In this document: positions 1 to 5,495 of the stretch, piece by piece
Numbering within the stretch: the stretch's first letter is position 1
How the letters are laid out: the number at the start of each line of letters is the position of its first letter
Assembly (NCBI GenBank): GCA_030706285.1
Contig: JAUZOU010000097.1
Location: forward strand, 1-9,168
Direction of reading: 5' to 3'
DNA from: Bacteroidota bacterium
GTDB taxonomy: Bacteria > Bacteroidota > Bacteroidia > Bacteroidales > UBA1402
DNA: 9,168 nt
Translations under genes and position numbers: made by a program
Notes under the pieces: model-generated
What the model was told of the DNA's origin: nothing
Database searches by the model: none
The model's input: the letters and a program-made list of their open reading frames with translations, nothing else

Positions 1-11
1 ACAAATAGTTT

Positions 12-19
12 TAACTTTG
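12..19 (+). promoter_or_regulatory. Possible Bacteroidota -7 promoter element before the AraC regulator
   Basis: TAACTTTG matches the Bacteroidota sigma-ABfr -7 consensus TAnnTTTG and ends 5 nt before the ATG at 25. The -33 element would lie outside the window, so only half of the promoter can be assessed. If real, the transcript would be leaderless or nearly so. If the gene instead starts upstream of the window, this is a chance match inside coding sequence. Confidence 0.35.
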
Positions 20-24
20 GCGAT

Positions 25-921
25 ATGGAAAGAACCGTACCTGTATCGAATGTGTTGCGTGAAGTGACTCCGCTTTCGCAGGAGGATTGCTTTGTCATCA
101 TTAAGCGTACCAAGACGGAGTTTACCTATCCCGTACACATTCATCCGGAGTTTGAGCTGAACTTCATTGAGAATGCCAAGGGAGCACAACGTGTGGTCGG
201 TGATTCCATCGAGGAAATCGACGAGTTGGAACTTTGCCTGATTGGCAATGAAAACCTGGAACACGCCTGGATGAATTACCATTGCCAGTCTAAGGAAATC
301 CGCGAGATTACTATACAGTTTCACAAAGACATGTTCCTGGAGAGCCTTTTGAACAAGAAGCAATTTCATTCCATCTCGGTGATGTTTGAAAACGCACGAA
401 ACGGCATCGTCTTTTCACGGCCCACCATCGAGAAGATCAAATACAGCTTGAACTCCCTGAATACCACTCAGGATGGATTTTATTCCGTGATGGATTTGCT
501 GAATATCCTGCATGAACTGTCATTGGACGATCACTCCCGGATATTGAGCAGTAGCATGTTCGTCAATAAGGATGATTCGTCCGAAAGCCGCCGGGTAAGG
601 AAAGTTATCAACTTCCTGCATGAAAACTACCGGAAAGATCTTCGACTGGCTGATGTGGCAGCCTACGTGAACATGTCGGAGGTGTCATTCAGCCGGTTTA
701 TGAAAAAGCGCACAGGTAAGAATTATATCGAATACCTGAACGATGTCCGGTTGGGCACGGCTTCCAGGTATTTGATCGACACGAACAAGACGATTTCGGA
801 AATCTGTTACGAGTGCGGCTTCAACAATCTTTCCAACTTCAACCGGCTCTTCAAGAAACGGAAAGGGGTCACTCCTAAGGAATTTCGCGACAACTATTCT
901 AAAATGAGGATATTGATATGA
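25..921 (+). CDS. AraC-family transcriptional regulator with N-terminal cupin domain
   Basis: A DNA-binding transcription regulator of the AraC/XylS family, 298 aa, the usual size for a two-domain member. Residues about 35-85 look like a cupin-type sensing domain: PVHIHPEFELNFI is the typical His-rich first strand, and the end of the small barrel reads LIGNENLEHAW. The C-terminal 100 residues carry two helix-turn-helix units, the first around 208-230 (LADVAAYVNMSEVSFSRFMK) and the second around 257-285 (ISEICYECGFNNLSNFNRLF, then the hallmark GVTPKEFR). The family usually controls carbohydrate or stress genes in response to a small ligand. The ligand and target cannot be read here because any partner genes would lie left of the window. 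The reading frame is open from base 1 to this ATG, so a start outside the window is possible. A TAnnTTTG element at 12-19 supports the ATG at 25 only with an almost absent leader. The neighbouring gene is convergent, so this gene is not in an operon to its right. Confidence 0.93.
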   Translation: MERTVPVSNVLREVTPLSQEDCFVIIKRTKTEFTYPVHIHPEFELNFIENAKGAQRVVGDSIEEIDELELCLIGNENLEHAWMNYHCQSKEIREITIQFHKDMFLESLLNKKQFHSISVMFENARNGIVFSRPTIEKIKYSLNSLNTTQDGFYSVMDLLNILHELSLDDHSRILSSSMFVNKDDSSESRRVRKVINFLHENYRKDLRLADVAAYVNMSEVSFSRFMKKRTGKNYIEYLNDVRLGTASRYLIDTNKTISEICYECGFNNLSNFNRLFKKRKGVTPKEFRDNYSKMRILI

Positions 922-1001
922 AACGCCCATAACGTTTTAGACGTCCTTATAAAAATACCGGTGATTATATTGTGGATTTAGTGGTCAGCCGGCAATCCGG
1001 T

Positions 1002-1041
1002 TTGCCACAAAAGTCAATTGCCTAGCTTGCCGCAAAAATCA
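1002..1041. repeat. Imperfect 15-bp direct repeat in the convergent intergenic region
   Basis: TTGCCACAAAAGTCA at 1002-1016 and TTGCCGCAAAAATCA at 1027-1041 agree at 13 of 15 positions with a 25-bp period. The second copy ends in the stop codon of the - strand lipoprotein gene. Flanking GC-rich words TCAGCCGG (985-992) and TCAGTCGG (1039-1046) are also similar, and GGCAA (991-995) can pair with TTGCC (1002-1006) around a 6-nt loop. There is no T-tract after the hairpin, so I do not call it a terminator. The remaining part of the 922-1038 gap holds nothing else I recognise. Confidence 0.4.
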
Positions 1042-1905
1042 GTCGGCCGGTTTTAAATGAAAGGTGGAATCGCCTCGTTGTCTTCTGAGAATGTATTCCA
1101 TCTTGGCTTGCGATAGACGGATTTCGTCCAGTAGACGATTGATATCGGTCAGAATACAGGACAGGTTGTCCGATGCTTTTAATGCTTGTTTTTCCTGAGA
1201 CGTCAGGACGTACGTGCGAGATTTGTTGCCATTAAGTTCAATGGTTACCGGATTATCCATGTGCGCAAGGATGAAGTCAACGATCCCATTTTCAGTTTTG
1301 CTGTTAAAGCAGACGATTTCATACTGAAGGCCACCGTCGCTGAAAGAATAGTTCATCGCGCCGTCTCTTGGTACGTCGCTGGATTCGGCATAAATACCAT
1401 CCCGGCTTGATACCCTGATCTTCGTATGATTTAATTTTTTTGCACCACAATAATAACTCGTCAGAATAAGGCGTCCTTTTTCATCCACCTTTGATTGCAG
1501 GAAGGTGCGGCCGTAATTGTTTTCTGCAAGCAGCGATTTGGGCACATAGTGGCCGATGGTTTCGTATTCGGCATCTTTTTGGAAGATGAAATTCTGGGTA
1601 GCGCCAGGTAACTCGTTCTGACGGATCTTCAGCATACTGTCGCAATAGGCAAGTGTCCTTTTTTGTTCCGAAAAATTCACTTCACGCATCACGGAAATGC
1701 CTTCCTTGATTTTGCTGAATTCCTTCGGAAAAAGGATTCTGACGCTGTCAATGTACAATTTGGCTGATTGGTATTGCTCTTCTTTCAACAATTCACGGGC
1801 TCTGTTCAGGTAATCATCAGGCCCTAAATCCTTCATAGAGGAGCAAGACATCAGAAAACCGGAAACGCCAAGAATAAAAGTAGGAAAGACGAATAAACGA
1901 AACAT
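1039..1905 (-). CDS. Uncharacterised lipoprotein
   Basis: A 288-aa protein I do not recognise beyond its export signal. The N-terminus is a lipoprotein signal peptide: a positively charged MFR, a hydrophobic stretch to residue 17, and the lipobox LMSC with C21 as the predicted lipidated cysteine. It should therefore be membrane anchored, on the periplasmic side or the cell surface. Residues about 30-65 (YLNRARELLKEEQYQSAKLY and following) resemble a single TPR-like helical pair. The middle is predicted mixed beta sheet. The last 40 residues are charged and helical (LDEIRLSQAKMEYILRRQRG), probably a short coiled coil. No catalytic motif is visible. The ATG at 1905 is chosen because it directly precedes the signal peptide; no Shine-Dalgarno is apparent. 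It is divergent from the CCA-adding enzyme gene, and a -7 element for this strand lies at 1930-1937. Its function is unknown. Confidence 0.85.
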   Translation of the reverse strand: MFRLFVFPTFILGVSGFLMSCSSMKDLGPDDYLNRARELLKEEQYQSAKLYIDSVRILFPKEFSKIKEGISVMREVNFSEQKRTLAYCDSMLKIRQNELPGATQNFIFQKDAEYETIGHYVPKSLLAENNYGRTFLQSKVDEKGRLILTSYYCGAKKLNHTKIRVSSRDGIYAESSDVPRDGAMNYSFSDGGLQYEIVCFNSKTENGIVDFILAHMDNPVTIELNGNKSRTYVLTSQEKQALKASDNLSCILTDINRLLDEIRLSQAKMEYILRRQRGDSTFHLKPAD

Positions 1906-1929
1906 GTCAGTGACCGTTTAAATAGCATG

Positions 1930-1937
1930 CAAAAGTA
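1930..1937 (-). promoter_or_regulatory. Promoter -7 element for the lipoprotein gene
   Basis: Read on the - strand this is TACTTTTG, a full match to TAnnTTTG, 24 nt upstream of the lipoprotein ATG. About 19 nt further upstream is a run of seven T, a weak match to the TTTG -33 box. Position and orientation fit a promoter for the leftward gene. Confidence 0.55.
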
Positions 1938-1959
1938 AAGCATTCCTCGAAAAAAAGCA

Positions 1960-1967
1960 TACTTTTG
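1960..1967 (+). promoter_or_regulatory. Promoter -7 element for the CCA-adding enzyme gene
   Basis: TACTTTTG matches TAnnTTTG and ends 11 nt before the ATG at 1979, predicting a leader of only a few nucleotides. No convincing -33 TTTG lies about 20 nt upstream. It forms an inverted repeat with the - strand -7 element at 1930-1937, so the two divergent genes start from back-to-back promoters sharing a 22-bp spacer. Confidence 0.5.
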
Positions 1968-1978
1968 TGCCATAATAG

Positions 1979-3415
1979 ATGGCAATAAGTGTGAATTTAA
2001 GTGAAAAGATTGACGCTCCAATATTTAAGCTCATTTCAGAAGCCGCTTCTGAAATGCAAGTGGAGTGCTATGTAATTGGTGGGTTTGTCAGGGACTTATT
2101 TCTGAAAAGGCCCTCTAAAGACATTGATGTCGTGACTGTCGGAAGTGGCATCGACCTGGCAAAAAAAGTAGCATCCAGGCTGGACAGGCGGGTCCGGGTG
2201 AATGTATTCAAAAACTTCGGAACCGCTCAGATTCATTATGGGCAACTGGATATTGAATTTGTCGGGGCGCGGCGTGAATCGTACCACCATGATTCGCGGA
2301 AGCCGGTTGTAGAAGATGGTACTCTGGAAGACGACCAACGACGCCGGGATTTTACCGTTAATGCGCTGGCCATTTGTCTGAACAAAGAGCACTTCGGCGA
2401 GCTGGTCGATCCGTTCGATGGGCTGGATGATATGCGTGACATGTTGCTGCGCACCCCGCTGGATCCGGATGTCACTTTCAGTGATGACCCGTTGCGGATG
2501 ATGCGGGCTGTCCGTTTTGCCTGCCAGCTTGAGTTCGATATTGTGCCGGAAGCATTTGAAGCGATGGAACGCAACAAAGACCGTATGTCCATCATTTCGG
2601 CAGAGCGTACGGCCGAAGAATTGAATAAGATGATGGCTTCCCGTAAACCATCTATTGGGTTCCGGCTATTGGACGCATGCGGCATCCTGCCACTCATTTT
2701 GCCTGAAGTCGATCAATTGAAAGGCATCGAAACGAAAGACGGCATCGGGCATAAAGATAATTTTAATCATACATTGCTCGTTTTGGACAACCTATGTGCC
2801 GTCTCCGATAACCTTTGGTTGCGCTGGGCGGCTCTTTTCCATGATGTAGGCAAACCAGCCTCCAAGCGATTCGACCCGAAAACAGGTTGGACTTTTTACA
2901 ACCACAACTTGGTTGGTGAAAAGATGATCCCTCAGATTTTCAGGCGGATGAAGCTGCCCATGAACGATAAAATGAAATACGTGCAGAAACTGGTCGGCTT
3001 GCACATGCGTCCGATCGTGCTCAGTGAAGAAATTGTGACTGATTCGGCCGTGAGACGCCTGCTGTTTGATGCCGGGGATGACATTGATGATCTGATGATG
3101 CTATGTGACGCAGACATCACGTCGAGAAACAAGGACAGAGTCCGTCAGTATCTGAATAATTTTCAGCTGGTCCGGAAGAAACTACGCGAAATCGAAGAAA
3201 AAGACCGCATCCGGAATATGCAGCCGCCTGTCAGAGGAGAAGAAATCATGGCAATCTTTGGCCTGAAGCCCTGTGCGAAAGTCGGTGTGTTGAAGACGGC
3301 CATCAAAGATGCTATTCTTGACGGCATAATCCCCAACGACTATGAAGCCGCCAAAGCCTTCATGATGGAAAAAGCTGCCGCAATGGGGTTGAAGGCGGTC
3401 AGTAAACCGCATTGA
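1979..3415 (+). CDS. CCA-adding tRNA nucleotidyltransferase with HD domain
   Basis: Class II nucleotidyltransferase that adds or repairs the 3'-terminal CCA of tRNA from CTP and ATP in the cytoplasm; 478 aa, usual for the Bacteroidota type. Visible motifs in order: the catalytic head GGFVRDL at 34-40 with metal-binding D48 and D50 (DIDVV); RRRDFTVNALA at 121-131; the base-selecting motif at 169-173 reading DDPLR, followed by MMRAVRFACQLEF; and ERTAEELNKMM at 209-219, part of the nucleotide-binding neck. An HD phosphohydrolase-type domain follows, with H288-D289 in ALFHDVGKP, the spaced histidines of FYNHNLVGEKM, and D377/D379 in CDADITS. In other family members such a domain carries 2',3'-cyclic phosphodiesterase or phosphatase activity. 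The C-terminal PPVRGEEIMAIFGL segment is typical of tRNA-binding tails. The first residue of the EDxxR motif is Asp instead of Glu, but the Asp and Arg that pair with the incoming base are kept. A poly(A) polymerase is the main alternative and less likely given the HD domain. Confidence 0.93.
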   Translation: MAISVNLSEKIDAPIFKLISEAASEMQVECYVIGGFVRDLFLKRPSKDIDVVTVGSGIDLAKKVASRLDRRVRVNVFKNFGTAQIHYGQLDIEFVGARRESYHHDSRKPVVEDGTLEDDQRRRDFTVNALAICLNKEHFGELVDPFDGLDDMRDMLLRTPLDPDVTFSDDPLRMMRAVRFACQLEFDIVPEAFEAMERNKDRMSIISAERTAEELNKMMASRKPSIGFRLLDACGILPLILPEVDQLKGIETKDGIGHKDNFNHTLLVLDNLCAVSDNLWLRWAALFHDVGKPASKRFDPKTGWTFYNHNLVGEKMIPQIFRRMKLPMNDKMKYVQKLVGLHMRPIVLSEEIVTDSAVRRLLFDAGDDIDDLMMLCDADITSRNKDRVRQYLNNFQLVRKKLREIEEKDRIRNMQPPVRGEEIMAIFGLKPCAKVGVLKTAIKDAILDGIIPNDYEAAKAFMMEKAAAMGLKAVSKPH

Positions 3416-3542
3416 GAGACGAAAACTCCGGGCGCTTTTCTCCACCCTGTTTCCGCTTTTTTCATAACCGTCGCTGTATGTCCGAAGACCTGTAGAAAAG
3501 TCTGAGTGCCATCAAAGAATGAATATACTTTATAATCGTACC

Positions 3543-3558
3543 AATAATACATATTATT
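3543..3558. promoter_or_regulatory. Perfect 7-bp inverted repeat, probable operator of the AbiE operon
   Basis: AATAATA (3543-3549) and TATTATT (3552-3558) form a perfect inverted repeat separated by two bases. It lies between the expected -33 and -7 boxes of the AbiE promoter and ends 3 nt before the -7 element. AbiEi antitoxins are known to repress their own operon by binding inverted repeats in the promoter, which makes this the best operator candidate. The A/T-only arms mean a chance palindrome is possible in this AT-rich stretch. Confidence 0.45.
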
Positions 3559-3561
3559 ATG

Positions 3562-3569
3562 TATCTTTG
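3562..3569 (+). promoter_or_regulatory. Promoter -7 element of the AbiE operon
   Basis: TATCTTTG matches TAnnTTTG and ends 23 nt before the antitoxin ATG at 3593. No clear TTTG -33 is seen at the usual spacing. The rest of the 177-nt gap after the CCA gene contains a T-rich stretch (CTTTTTT near 3456-3462) without a stable hairpin in front of it, so I do not call a terminator there. Confidence 0.5.
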
Positions 3570-3592
3570 ACTGCTTGTTAAAGTAAAAAGGC

Positions 3593-4357
3593 ATGAGGTA
3601 CATTGAAGCGCTGCATGAACTAAGGATCTTTCATAAAAAAGATGTTGTAGCATTGATTAAAAATGAAAATGCTGCGAAAGAAATTTTACGCCGGTACAAA
3701 AAACAGGGTTTGATTGCCCAGGTTCGGCGTGATTTGTACGTTGCCACAGATTTGGCAAGTAAAATCAGTATTGCATCCAAATTTGAAATTGCAAGCCATA
3801 TAACTCCATCTTCTTATCTTTCGTATCATGCAGCATTAGAATACCATGGCATCGCTCATCAGGTTTTCTTCGAACTGTATATTTCATCTGAAGAATCATT
3901 TAATGATTTTGATTATGATGGAATCACTTATACATTTTGTAGATCACAATCAGAAGTAGGAATAATGATTCCTTTGACGGATTCTCTCGTCAAGGTGACG
4001 GATTTGGAACGTACGATGCTGGATTGCATGAATCGCATCGATTTAAGCGGTGGGTTGGAGGAATTGATTCAATGCTTTGCTCTAATTACCTATATCAATG
4101 AAAGCAAATTGATGGATTATCTTCACCAATTCAACAAGCAGTTTCTATATCAGAAAACGGGATTTATTCTTAGCTATTTTCAAAAAGAAATGAAACTAAG
4201 TGATAGTTTCTTTACGGTCTGTAAATCCAAAATCGGGAAAAGTACACGTTATTTGACAGATGCTCATGAATCAGATAGTTACTTTAAGGAATGGAGATTG
4301 TGTGCACCTCAGAATATTCTCTCATTTTTAGAACAAGGAGAAAACCCGTATGTATAA
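3593..4357 (+). CDS. abiEi: AbiEi-type antitoxin (type IV toxin-antitoxin)
   Basis: Antitoxin and autorepressor of an AbiE-type system, 254 aa. Residues 1-55 form a winged helix-turn-helix: KKDVVALI, then KEILRRYKKQGLIAQVRRDL and the wing strand YVAT. This arrangement is typical of AbiEi N-terminal DNA-binding domains. The family signature follows at 75-86 (YLSYHAALEYHG). Residues about 92-150 are the conserved beta-rich core ending in LVKVTDLERTMLDCMNR, and a helical C-terminal domain completes the protein. In studied AbiE systems the antitoxin does not form a stable complex with the toxin and silences transcription through its wHTH. The ATG at 3593 sits 23 nt after a -7 element and has no well-spaced Shine-Dalgarno. 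The stop overlaps the toxin start, so the two are one operon. The gene is AT-rich relative to the flanking CCA and rel genes, suggesting transfer. Identification rests on architecture and the partner gene; the exact AbiEi subfamily is not resolved. Confidence 0.85.
   Translation: MRYIEALHELRIFHKKDVVALIKNENAAKEILRRYKKQGLIAQVRRDLYVATDLASKISIASKFEIASHITPSSYLSYHAALEYHGIAHQVFFELYISSEESFNDFDYDGITYTFCRSQSEVGIMIPLTDSLVKVTDLERTMLDCMNRIDLSGGLEELIQCFALITYINESKLMDYLHQFNKQFLYQKTGFILSYFQKEMKLSDSFFTVCKSKIGKSTRYLTDAHESDSYFKEWRLCAPQNILSFLEQGENPYV
4335..4340 (+). promoter_or_regulatory. Shine-Dalgarno site of the toxin gene inside the antitoxin gene
   Basis: AAGGAG lies 9 nt before the ATG at 4350, within the last codons of the antitoxin gene. 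It is the clearest Shine-Dalgarno in the window. It supports 4350 as the toxin start and implies coupled translation. Confidence 0.6.
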
Positions 4358-5306
4358 TTATAGCAAGAGCTTTTTGGAGAAAATGGCGGTTGAGACCGGG
4401 TTTATCCGTGATAATCTGGAAAAGGTTTTCAGATTATGTGACATTTTACAATTTCTAAACTCCAATGCCATGACTAGCGATTACTTGTCATTGAAGGGAG
4501 GAACTGCCATCAATCTGACGGTATTTAATATGCCGAGGTTGTCCGTTGATATTGACCTTGACTTTTCTAAAGAATGTATCCGGGAGGAAATGATAAATCT
4601 GCGGGAGGAAATTAACGAGGATATTCTCAATTTTATGTTTGCGCAAGGCTATGCCTTAAGTCCAAATACAAAAAATCCTCATTCATTGGACTCATGGGTA
4701 TTTTATTTCCAAAACTCAGGTGGAAATAAAGACAATTTAAAAATTGAAATCAATTATTCGATGCGCAACCATATTCTACCGGTAATAAAACAGAAAGTTA
4801 ATGTTGAATTTCTTCAAGTGGCAAATGAATTGACTACTTTATCAACACTTGAATTATTCGGTAGTAAAATAAAAGCTCTCATAGAACGTACTGCAGCGAG
4901 AGATTTATATGATGTCCATAATATGATATCATTCAATATTATAAAGCCGGAACAGCAGGATTTACTTCGCAAAATTGTGCTTTTTTACCTTGCGGTTGGT
5001 TCAACAAATAAAATAGTTCTTCCATTTAATTTTGAAAGCTTCAATTTATTGAAATATCCTAAAATACGCGCTAATCTTATTCCTGTTTTGAAGAAAAGCG
5101 AACATTTTGATTTTGAAACAGCTAAGACTATAGTCAAAGAATACCTCTCTTCGTTAATGACGTTGACAGAAGATGAGAACTTGTTTGTTGAAAATTTTTA
5201 TAAAGGAATCTATAGGCCGGATTTATTGTTTGATGATGAAAATATGATTAAGCGAGTTATGGAACATCCGATGGCTATATGGAAAATACAGACTCTTCAA
5301 ACGTGA
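4350..5306 (+). CDS. abiEii: AbiEii-type nucleotidyltransferase toxin
   Basis: Toxin of the AbiE pair, a DUF1814/AbiEii-family nucleotidyltransferase of 318 aa, normal length. Motif I is KGGTAINL (49-56), the nucleotide-binding loop. Motif II is RLSVDIDLDF (63-72), with D67 and D69 as probable metal ligands. Motif III is LKIEINY (130-136), and motif IV spans about 173-188 with K173, K175, R180, R184 and D188 (KIKALIERTAARDLYD). All four family motifs look intact, so the enzyme is probably active. AbiEii of Streptococcus is a GTP-binding toxin, and the related mycobacterial MenT toxins transfer nucleotides to tRNA 3' ends; the substrate of this protein is not known. It is translated from a start overlapping the antitoxin stop by 8 nt (ATGTATAA). 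The system is expected to give abortive phage infection or act in element maintenance. The C-terminal 100 residues are helical and less conserved. No adjacent mobile-element gene is seen. Confidence 0.88.
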   Translation: MYNYSKSFLEKMAVETGFIRDNLEKVFRLCDILQFLNSNAMTSDYLSLKGGTAINLTVFNMPRLSVDIDLDFSKECIREEMINLREEINEDILNFMFAQGYALSPNTKNPHSLDSWVFYFQNSGGNKDNLKIEINYSMRNHILPVIKQKVNVEFLQVANELTTLSTLELFGSKIKALIERTAARDLYDVHNMISFNIIKPEQQDLLRKIVLFYLAVGSTNKIVLPFNFESFNLLKYPKIRANLIPVLKKSEHFDFETAKTIVKEYLSSLMTLTEDENLFVENFYKGIYRPDLLFDDENMIKRVMEHPMAIWKIQTLQT

Positions 5307-5495
5307 CAATTTGATAAACTAAGTAAATACACAGCAAAAAAAAATAGCCCGTCGCAAACGGACAGCAATAAATTAAAAAAACGATATTTTTTACTCCTTG
5401 AGCTTAAGGTAAAGCTGATATTACGACTTAATATTTTCTTTTTCAGCTGTTTTCGGAACGGGTCCCACATTTCTTCCGAATAGAGCCAGGTTTGA
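5307..5495. other. AT-rich intergenic region between two convergent genes
   Basis: This 189-nt gap holds the terminator of the leftward DUF4301-type gene (5336-5363). It also has an A/T-only hairpin: ATATTA (5418-5423) and TAATAT (5429-5434), followed by TTTCTTTTT, which could weakly terminate rightward AbiE transcription. AGCTGA (5413-5418) and TCAGCT (5443-5448) can also pair at longer range. I see no gene, no insertion-sequence end and no flanking target duplication in it. Confidence 0.4.
5336..5363 (-). terminator. Intrinsic terminator of the DUF4301-type gene
   Basis: On the - strand GTCCGT and ACGGGC pair (one G-U) around the loop TTGCG, followed by TA and nine T. The position, about 130 nt after the stop codon of the leftward gene, fits its transcript end. 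On the + strand the hairpin is followed by A-rich sequence, so it is unlikely to stop the AbiE transcript. Confidence 0.65.

Noticed and set aside
991..1006. Hairpin GGCAA / TTGCC as a terminator for the AraC or lipoprotein gene
   Set aside because: The stem is only 5 bp and no T-tract follows on either strand.
2236..2697. A 153-codon open frame on the - strand opposite the CCA gene
   Set aside because: Its Ser/Arg-rich translation is a reverse-frame artefact of the conserved nucleotidyltransferase core on the + strand.
3420..3463. Possible terminator after the CCA-adding enzyme gene
   Set aside because: A T-run is present, but only 3-5 bp stems (GAAAA/TTTTC or GGG/CCC) can form before it, too weak to call.
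3468..5355. CCGTCGC at 3468-3474 and 5349-5355 as possible target duplication flanking the AbiE pair
   Set aside because: Seven bases over this distance is easily chance, and the second copy is part of the DUF4301-type gene terminator stem.
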